From Gemmatimonadota bacterium (GTDB lineage Bacteria > Gemmatimonadota > Gemmatimonadetes > Longimicrobiales > Gaopeijiaceae), in assembly GCA_018678395.1 (NCBI GenBank), contig JAHHMJ010000208.1:1-5034 (forward strand): DNA of 5,034 bases. The letters run 5' to 3'. Positions 1-4,263 of the stretch are shown here, piece after piece. Positions within the stretch are counted from its first letter, which is position 1. Each line of letters starts with the position of its first letter. The position numbers and the translations under genes are program-made. The notes beneath the pieces are model-generated. The model did no database searches, was not told where the DNA came from, and saw only the letters and a program-made list of their open reading frames with translations.

Positions 1-93
1 CCCCTCGGCCGATTCGGGCTGCCGTGGGAGCAGGATCGGGTAGGTGGGGCCGCCGATCCGGGCGGAGTGCCGATGCGGTCACAAGGCTCGTAA
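1..93 (+). CDS. Possible C-terminal tail of an upstream gene (partial)
   Basis: Frame 1 is open from the window edge to a TAA at 91-93, giving about 30 residues that begin PLGRFGLPWEQDR and end PMRSQGS. Most codons end in G or C, as in the confident genes, and the tail is polar and glycine-rich as many C-termini are. There is no recognisable domain, and an open frame this short is easily due to chance in GC-rich DNA. If real, the gene converges on the MORN-repeat lipoprotein gene, and the repeat copies at 161-305 lie between two converging 3' ends. Sequence left of the window would settle it. Confidence 0.2.
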   Translation, partial: PLGRFGLPWEQDRVGGAADPGGVPMRSQGS

Positions 94-160
94 TGCGACC
101 GGGTCGACCGGCGGCGGGCGCCGGAGCTCCACGCAGCGCTCTCTGGGGACCCAGAATACA

Positions 161-256
161 GCGGCGTGGAGTGAGCCACTGCGGCTGCGAGTCCGGATGC
201 GGGCCCCCTCGCGAGCGCGGAGTGGAATCCGGGGTCCGCCGCCGTCACCTGGCCGC
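161..256 (+). repeat. Dispersed intergenic repeat, copy A (full length)
   Basis: About 96 bases that align by eye over their whole length with 2956-3052, at roughly 80% identity with one single-base length difference. Conserved blocks in order are GCGGCGTGGAG, GAGCCA, TGCGAG, GGATGCGGG, the core GCGGAGTGGAATCCGGGG (217-234), and a GC-rich tail ending GGCCGC. It lies outside confident genes and has the same orientation as the other copies. Strand is given as the orientation written here and says nothing about transcription. It could be a REP-like or MITE-like element. No transposase or target-site duplication is visible. Confidence 0.7.
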
Positions 257-262
257 TCACCC

Positions 263-305
263 CCCCGCGGGGAGCGCGGAGTGGAATCCGGGGCCCGCCG
301 CTGGC
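263..305 (+). repeat. Dispersed intergenic repeat, copy B (5'-truncated)
   Basis: A second, partial copy directly after copy A; the two cores start 59 bases apart. Bases 263-293 are identical over 31 positions to 3000-3030 in copy C. They start with the palindrome CCCCGCGGGG and contain the GCGGAGTGGAATCCGGGG core (276-293). The match weakens in the tail. Copy B is closer to the distant copy C than to the adjacent copy A in this part, so it is not a simple recent tandem duplication of A. It ends 17 bases before the stop codon of the lipoprotein gene at 322. Confidence 0.7.
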
Positions 306-321
306 GGACTGTACGTAGGCG

Positions 322-1116
322 TCAGCGGCTGGCCGTGAGGCGGCCTTCCTCGTCCCACATCTGGAGTTCCAGGATCTCGCCCTCGAGGTACAGCGCTTCG
401 ACCGCCTGCGTGCCGTTGGGATGCCAGCGCTGGAAGCGGTCGTGGGGTTGGCCCCTGATGAAGGTGCCCTGCGAGGCGAGAGCGCCGTCTTCGTGCCACT
501 CCGTGGCCGGACCGTGCTGGAAGCCGTTCTGGTACGCCACTTCACTCCGCTGCGGGCCACTTTCCCACCAGCGGGTCAGGACTCCGTGGAGCGCACCTTC
601 GAGGTAGGTGCCCTCGCTTTGAGGGGCGCCGGATGGGAACCAGGTCCGGCTCGCGCCGTGAGGACGCCCGTCGACCTGATCCTGCTCCAGGACGAGCTGA
701 CCTTCTTCCGTCCACTCCCTGACTAGCCCGGGTGAGGCGTCGACGGGGTAGGTGATGGTTCGAAGGGTCTGGCCCGAGTCGTACCATTCCGTGTGGGTGC
801 CGACGCGCACGCCGGCCTCGTAGACGGTCTCGGCCCGAAGGGTGCCGTCGGGGAAGTAGTCGAAGGTGGTACCATCGAGGAGACCGCCCTCGAAGTGTGC
901 CTCGACCCGTACCGCTCCCTCTGCGGCCTCGACGGAGTCGGGGAAGGGCTCAATGACGGTACCACTCAGCGGGCGGTCCGAGCCGATGCGGTAGGTGAGA
1001 CCCTCCCGCTCCTCGGACTGGTCGGCTGGGATCGTCGGGGAGCACCCCAACGCCATGAGCAGGGCTCCGAGGGCCAGTCGGCGGAGGGGGTGGTAGGCCG
1101 ATCTCTCGGTTCTCAT
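322..1116 (-). CDS. MORN/YwqK-type repeat lipoprotein
   Basis: A 264-residue predicted lipoprotein. The N-terminus has basic residues (R2, R5, R12, R13), a hydrophobic stretch (about 14-24) and a lipobox-like ALGC with the lipidated Cys at 25; Ser at +2 suggests the outer membrane. From about residue 70 to the end come some eight units of 22-25 residues with the pattern [hydrophobic]-x-x-G-x-x-x-G-x-x-x-x-[W/Y]-x-x-x-G-x-[L/P]. Examples are FEGGLLDGTTFDYFPDGTL, YLEGALHGVLTRWWESG and YQNGFQHGPATEWHEDG. This matches the MORN-variant repeats of the YwqK family, which form beta-hairpin stacks. Such proteins are often named antitoxins by automatic annotation, but no toxin is in view and a surface binding or scaffold role is equally likely. 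The start is supported by AGGAG at 1124-1128, 7 bases before the ATG. It lies 175 bases downstream of the cytochrome gene on the same strand. Confidence 0.85.
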   Translation of the reverse strand: MRTERSAYHPLRRLALGALLMALGCSPTIPADQSEEREGLTYRIGSDRPLSGTVIEPFPDSVEAAEGAVRVEAHFEGGLLDGTTFDYFPDGTLRAETVYEAGVRVGTHTEWYDSGQTLRTITYPVDASPGLVREWTEEGQLVLEQDQVDGRPHGASRTWFPSGAPQSEGTYLEGALHGVLTRWWESGPQRSEVAYQNGFQHGPATEWHEDGALASQGTFIRGQPHDRFQRWHPNGTQAVEALYLEGEILELQMWDEEGRLTASR

Positions 1117-1123
1117 GGGCGCT

Positions 1124-1128
1124 CTCCT
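1124..1128 (-). promoter_or_regulatory. Ribosome binding site of the MORN-repeat lipoprotein gene
   Basis: On the minus strand this reads AGGAG, followed by 7 bases and then ATG (1116-1114). The match and spacing are good and fix the start codon. Confidence 0.75.
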
Positions 1129-1163
1129 GGGCGGCGGTTCGACTCCGACGCTCCCACCCTGGT

Positions 1164-1199
1164 GGGTCGGGTGGTGCGGGTCAACGGGTCGGGTCAGGG
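1164..1199 (+). other. Run of six GGG tracts (possible G-quadruplex)
   Basis: On the + strand GGG occurs at 1164-1166, 1169-1171, 1178-1180, 1186-1188, 1191-1193 and 1197-1199, with loops of 2, 6, 5, 2 and 3 bases. This satisfies the usual four-tract, 1-7-base-loop rule. Several tracts are part of a repeated GGGTC word. The minus-strand transcript would carry the C-rich complement, so any quadruplex would form in the template DNA just upstream of the lipoprotein gene's ribosome binding site. In GC-rich DNA this may be chance. Confidence 0.35.
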
Positions 1200-1212
1200 T
1201 GTCCCGACGTGC

Positions 1213-1248
1213 CGAGGGCCGGCGCCGCGGTTACGGCGCGGACCCTCG
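1213..1248 (-). terminator. Strong GC stem-loop between the two lipoprotein genes (terminator-like, no U-tract)
   Basis: The arms 1213-1227 and 1234-1248 pair around a six-base loop (1228-1233). Fifteen positions face each other. In the DNA, 13 are Watson-Crick; in minus-strand RNA, position 1219/1242 becomes a G-U wobble, leaving a single C-C mismatch (1221/1240). That the stem is better as minus-strand RNA fits a role in the cytochrome transcript. No U-run follows, so it is not a classical intrinsic terminator. It could be a Rho-type or U-less terminator, a 3'-end stabiliser, or part of the leader of the downstream gene. Confidence 0.45.
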
Positions 1249-1260
1249 TCGACCGTTGCG

Positions 1261-1275
1261 TCCGATGCAATCGGA
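1261..1275 (-). other. Small perfect stem-loop after the cytochrome stop codon
   Basis: TCCGAT (1261-1266) and ATCGGA (1270-1275) form a perfect six-base-pair stem with a three-base loop. It begins 16 bases past the cytochrome stop codon on the minus strand. No U-run follows. With the larger hairpin at 1213-1248 it makes a two-hairpin 3' region. Confidence 0.4.
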
Positions 1276-1291
1276 GCGCGGATGGCCGGAG

Positions 1292-2806
1292 CTAGTTGTG
1301 AATCCCCTGGGCCTTCGCCGACAGCTCGGCCAAGGTCCTCTGGCTCGCGCCGCCTCCTTCCATCGTCAACGGATCCGTGTGGCATCCGTAGCAGGCGAAG
1401 TCGAGGGTCACGAAGCCGCGTGCGAAGGTCGAACCGTCGTCCACGTAGAACATGTCGGCCTTGCCTACGGGATCCGAGTTGATCTCGAAGATGTGGGTCC
1501 GGATGTCACCTTCGAACTGGTGCACCGCCCGGGCGGACTTCGAGGCCCGGGACATGTGGCAGCTCACGCAGTCCACAGGCACCAGATGGGCGTTGCTGGT
1601 CACGTCGGTGTGGCAGCTTTCGCAGGTCACGGTGATCCCACCCATCTCGGCGTTCCCGTACTTCGTGCCGATGTGAGAATCGTGGCAGGACGTGCAGCTC
1701 AAGGCGACGTGGTCCGACGCGATGATCTCATCGTACTGCTCGTGATGCTTGATGAACCCGCCGCTGGCCAGGATCCCATGATTCGTATCCCGGTAGTGGC
1801 AGCTGCCGCAGAGCTCCTTCTCGGTGTCGATGCTGATGTTCGAGGCGCTCTGGGTCGTGACGTGGTTGAGGCCGGCACCATGGCACTGCTCACAGGTGAT
1901 GCCCGTCTCTTCCCAGGTTCCCAGGATCCCCGGGAGTCCGTCCTGGTTCACACCGCCGTTCTCCGCGATGGTCTGCCAGCCTGTCGTGTGGCAGATTCCG
2001 CAGGTGTAGGGCTTGGGGACCAGATCGCCGGACTGGTAGTTGGCCCAGGCGGCCGTGAGGCCGTCCTCACCCAGATCGTCCCGGGGGAGGTTGTACTGGG
2101 TCTGAACACCCGTGACGCCGGTGACCAGGATGTTGCCGGTCTGGTCCATGAAGCGGGCCTTGTAGCCGTACCCGCCGATGACGTACGAGATTTCGTCCCA
2201 GGTGAAGCCCTGGGGTGGGCTCGGGACATCGCTGTCCGGGTAGGTGGGCGGCTGGCCGTTCACCACCTTGTTCAGCTTGTATGGGTGTCCGGAGTTGAAC
2301 ACCTCCGTGACGTTGTCGGCGTGGCAGTTCTGACACACCGAACTGGTAACGAACCCACGGGCCGAGGCAGCGACGACGGCAAATATCGCGTCGCTCAGGT
2401 CCTCGGCGGTCTGATTGGCCGCGTCCTTCGCGACCGCCCGCACCCTGACTCCGAAGAGGTTCTCATTCGGCACGGTCCAGTTGAAGCTGGAGCCGGTGAC
2501 GCCTGAGGCGATTGTTCCCGTTGCATTCCCATCGGCCACGTAACTCAGGTCGATGCTGACGACGGCGTTGTCGTCGTTCGCGACCCACGTGATCTCGATC
2601 ATGGCCCCCGGCAAAACGGCAGTACCGCCGTTGGGCGCGGTGAGCGTGATGGTCGGAGGATTATCCGTTGGGGTGACGGGGTCGTCTCCACTGTCGTCGT
2701 CGCCGCATCCCGGGAGGCCCACCAGGGCGCCGGTCAGCAGGAAGGCAGTGGCTCGACGAAGCCAGACATGCGGGGGCAGGTGGGATTCTCTGAGCGCGCT
2801 GCGCAT
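1292..2806 (-). CDS. Octahaem c-type cytochrome lipoprotein with N-terminal Ig-like domain
   Basis: Predicted envelope electron carrier of 504 residues. Residues about 18-33 are hydrophobic, ending in a lipobox-like LPGC (Cys34); Gly at +2 is followed by an acidic linker DDDSGDD. Residues about 50-146 form a beta-sandwich unit with TAPNGG, ITW and FNWTVP signatures, as in Kre9/KNH-like domains of bacterial surface proteins. Eight CXXCH haem sites follow: CQNCH 158, CGICH 269, CEQCH 305, CGSCH 333, CTSCH 371, CESCH 395, CVSCH 413 and CYGCH 472. Eleven further histidines lie downstream of the lipid anchor, enough for bis-His ligation of all eight haems. CVSCHMSRASKSA resembles the cytochrome c554/c552-like multihaem families. 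I place the start at the ATG at 2806, with a purine-rich AAGGGGG 6 bases upstream; an adjacent in-frame TTG at 2809 is the alternative. No catalytic partner or maturation gene is in view, so a respiratory or extracellular electron-transfer role is inferred. Confidence 0.93.
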   Translation of the reverse strand: MRSALRESHLPPHVWLRRATAFLLTGALVGLPGCGDDDSGDDPVTPTDNPPTITLTAPNGGTAVLPGAMIEITWVANDDNAVVSIDLSYVADGNATGTIASGVTGSSFNWTVPNENLFGVRVRAVAKDAANQTAEDLSDAIFAVVAASARGFVTSSVCQNCHADNVTEVFNSGHPYKLNKVVNGQPPTYPDSDVPSPPQGFTWDEISYVIGGYGYKARFMDQTGNILVTGVTGVQTQYNLPRDDLGEDGLTAAWANYQSGDLVPKPYTCGICHTTGWQTIAENGGVNQDGLPGILGTWEETGITCEQCHGAGLNHVTTQSASNISIDTEKELCGSCHYRDTNHGILASGGFIKHHEQYDEIIASDHVALSCTSCHDSHIGTKYGNAEMGGITVTCESCHTDVTSNAHLVPVDCVSCHMSRASKSARAVHQFEGDIRTHIFEINSDPVGKADMFYVDDGSTFARGFVTLDFACYGCHTDPLTMEGGGASQRTLAELSAKAQGIHN

Positions 2807-2812
2807 CAATCG

Positions 2813-2819
2813 CCCCCTT
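2813..2819 (-). promoter_or_regulatory. Ribosome binding site of the cytochrome gene
   Basis: On the minus strand this reads AAGGGGG and ends 6 bases before ATG at 2806, against 3 bases before the in-frame TTG at 2809. The spacing favours the ATG. Confidence 0.55.
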
Positions 2820-2838
2820 CGTCTCGAAAAATGGTCTG

Positions 2839-2844
2839 GCTATA
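2839..2844 (-). promoter_or_regulatory. Possible -10 element for the cytochrome gene
   Basis: On the minus strand this reads TATAGC, a four-of-six match to TATAAT, and lies in the only A/T-richer part of the divergent intergenic region (about 2820-2870). It would give a short leader of about 25-30 bases. No good -35 box is present at normal spacing: the hexamer 17 bases upstream is GACATT. Treat it as a candidate only. Confidence 0.25.
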
Positions 2845-2955
2845 CGGGGTCCTACGCAATGAATGTCGCAGCGTCCTGCGGGGATCTCCGTCGGGACCTC
2901 TACCCAGGGCGTGTCGGGAGAAGGTCCAAGGCCGTGTAGGGGAGGCCGGTAACAT

Positions 2956-3052
2956 GCGGCGTGGAGCGAGCCAAAGCTCATGCGAGCGGGGATGCGGGTC
3001 CCCGCGGGGAGCGCGGAGTGGAATCCGGGGCACGGCGCCGGCACCGGGCCGC
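2956..3052 (+). repeat. Dispersed intergenic repeat, copy C (full length)
   Basis: This 97-base copy aligns with copy A throughout and is identical to copy B over 3000-3030. It carries the core GCGGAGTGGAATCCGGGG at 3013-3030. It can fold locally: GCGGGG (2986-2991) pairs with CCCCGC (3000-3005) around an eight-base loop, and CCCCGCGGGG (3000-3009) is a perfect palindrome. It sits between the divergent cytochrome and rmlB genes and ends 50 bases before the rmlB start, so it may lie in the rmlB leader or promoter. Confidence 0.7.
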
Positions 3053-3096
3053 AGGTGCGCGTCGGGGGTGGCCCGGGGAGGGGTCGCGGATAGGTT

Positions 3097-3101
3097 GGAG
3101 G
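3097..3101 (+). promoter_or_regulatory. Purine-rich Shine-Dalgarno-like motif unusually close to the rmlB start
   Basis: GGAGG lies only one base before the ATG at 3103, too close for normal pairing with 16S rRNA. A weaker AGG at 3092-3094 has 8-base spacing. No earlier in-frame start exists because of the TAG at 3091-3093. The next in-frame candidate, GTG at 3136, falls just before the NAD-binding motif and has no better site. Confidence 0.35.
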
Positions 3102-3102
3102 G

Positions 3103-4263
3103 ATGAGCCAAGTCGCGGATGGACCCGGGCGCACGGTGCTGGTCACCGGCGGGGCAGGCTTCGTCGGTTCGGCCCTGGTTCGTCGGCTGGTTCAGGAGTC
3201 CCCGCACCGGGTCGTCACGGTGGATGCCCTTACCTATGCGGGTGATCTGCGGACTCTCGAGGACGTAGCGGAGCACCCTCGGCATGCGTTCGAGCGCGTC
3301 GACGTCTGCGACGGACCGGCGCTCGAGCGGGTGTTCGAGCGCCACCGGCCCGATGCCGTGCTGCACCTCGCCGCGGAGTCCCACGTCGACCGCTCGATCG
3401 ACGCACCGGCCGCCTTCGTGCGCACGAACGTGCTCGGGACGGCCACCCTCCTGGACGTCGTCCGCGACTGGCTGGGTTCCGGGGAAGGACAGGCCTCGCC
3501 GGTGGCGGACGACGACGAGGGGCCGTCGGACGGCTTCCGGTTCGTCCACGTGTCGACGGACGAGGTGTACGGCGATCTGCCCTATCGCGACACCGGCGCG
3601 GGCTCGGCGACGTCGTTCACGGAGAGCACGCCCTACGACCCGCATTCGCCCTACGCGGCGAGCAAGGCGGCGTCGGATCACTTCGTGCGGGCCTGGGCCC
3701 ACACCTACGGCCTGCCCGTGATCGTCACGCACGGGACCAATACGTACGGCCCGTGGCAGTTTCCGGAGAAGCTCATCCCGGTCGTGGCGCTCCGGGCCAT
3801 GGCCGACGAGCCGATCCCCCTGTACGGCACGGGAGAGAACGTCCGGGACTGGATCCACGTGGACGATCACGCGTCCGCGCTGCACGCGGTTCTCGAACGC
3901 GGGATTCCAGGCGAGACCTACGACATCGGGGCGCGCTGCGAGCGAACGAACCTGGAGGTCGTACGGGCGGTCTGCCGAAGCCTGGATGAGTTGCGGCCCC
4001 GTATCGACGGGCAGTTGCACGAGGACCGGGTGGAGTCGGTCGACGATCGACCGGGCCACGATCGCCGCTATGCCACCGACCCGTCGAAAATCGAGCGCGA
4101 GCTCGGTTGGCGACCCCGGGTGGAGTGGGACTCGGGACTGCGCCGGACGGTCGAGTGGATGGTGGGCCGGCGCGCGTGGATGCTCGAGCGAGCCGAGCGG
4201 TCGGAACAGCTTCGCTCGGCGCGCGACGCCACCCGATCAGGTGATGGCGTCGTCCCCGGGTAG
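3103..4263 (+). CDS. rmlB: dTDP-glucose 4,6-dehydratase
   Basis: Cytoplasmic extended-SDR enzyme that converts dTDP-glucose to dTDP-4-keto-6-deoxyglucose, the second step to dTDP-rhamnose and other 6-deoxysugars of surface glycans. Visible motifs are TGGAGFVGS (15-23, NAD binding), DALTYAG (41-47), HLAAESHVDRSI (88-99), STDEVYG (151-157) with the catalytic Asp153-Glu154 pair, YAASK (184-188) with Tyr184 and Lys188, GPWQFPEKLIP (216-226), RDWIHVDDH (248-256) and RPGHDRRYATDPSKI (316-330). At 386 residues it is longer than the usual 320-360. An acidic, low-complexity insert (about 125-143) precedes the STDE motif, and an Arg/Glu-rich tail follows about 355. The usual TRCSNNYGP is THGTNTYGP here. 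The ATG is fixed by an in-frame TAG at 3091. No rmlA, rmlC or rmlD is in view. A related nucleotide-sugar dehydratase is possible but less likely, given the DALTYAG, STDEVYG and PEKLIP set. Confidence 0.92.
   Translation: MSQVADGPGRTVLVTGGAGFVGSALVRRLVQESPHRVVTVDALTYAGDLRTLEDVAEHPRHAFERVDVCDGPALERVFERHRPDAVLHLAAESHVDRSIDAPAAFVRTNVLGTATLLDVVRDWLGSGEGQASPVADDDEGPSDGFRFVHVSTDEVYGDLPYRDTGAGSATSFTESTPYDPHSPYAASKAASDHFVRAWAHTYGLPVIVTHGTNTYGPWQFPEKLIPVVALRAMADEPIPLYGTGENVRDWIHVDDHASALHAVLERGIPGETYDIGARCERTNLEVVRAVCRSLDELRPRIDGQLHEDRVESVDDRPGHDRRYATDPSKIERELGWRPRVEWDSGLRRTVEWMVGRRAWMLERAERSEQLRSARDATRSGDGVVPG

Larger units (their letters stand above)
94..321. other. Intergenic stretch without a convincing gene
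   Basis: Open frames run through here on both strands, but they follow the dispersed repeat (161-305) or continue antisense into the lipoprotein gene, so I do not call them. Apart from the repeat copies I see one small hairpin, CCGCC/GGCGG at 295-299 and 303-307. It lies 15 bases past the stop codon of the minus-strand lipoprotein gene and has no U-tract, so it is at best a weak transcript end. Nothing else is recognised in 94-160. Confidence 0.5.

Noticed and set aside
37..48. 12-base word CGGGTAGGTGGG also present at about 2238-2249 inside the cytochrome gene
   Set aside because: No similarity extends beyond the word, and one copy lies in coding sequence. A match this short is plausible by chance in GC-rich DNA and is unrelated to the 95-base repeat.
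60..134. tRNA-like string around GGCTCGTAATGC followed by GGGTCGACC and ending GAGCTCCA
   Set aside because: The proposed anticodon stem (CAAGG with TGCGA) does not pair, and no consistent D-arm or acceptor stem can be drawn. The resemblance is superficial.
295..307. CCGCC/GGCGG hairpin as a terminator for the MORN-repeat lipoprotein gene
   Set aside because: Only five base pairs, no U-tract on the minus strand, and such short GC hairpins are common in this sequence.
44..607. 187-codon + strand open frame across the left intergenic region and the lipoprotein 3' end
   Set aside because: Half of it is antisense to the MORN-repeat gene and the rest is translated dispersed repeat; no domain, no ribosome binding site, and a Ser/Arg/Pro-rich composition.
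322..1116. Toxin-antitoxin system based on the YwqK-like protein
   Set aside because: The protein has a signal sequence and lipobox, so it lies outside the cytoplasm, and no small toxin-like gene is adjacent. The antitoxin label rests on a family name only.
1115..2506. 463-codon open frame on the + strand opposite the cytochrome gene
   Set aside because: The minus strand here encodes eight CXXCH haem sites, a lipobox and a known domain, so the + frame is an antisense shadow from GC-rich codon structure. It has no recognisable motif of its own.
2806..4059. 417-codon open frame on the - strand opposite rmlB
   Set aside because: rmlB on the + strand has every expected family motif in order. 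The antisense frame is rich in Arg, Val and His, typical of a shadow, and runs through the repeat into the cytochrome 5' region.
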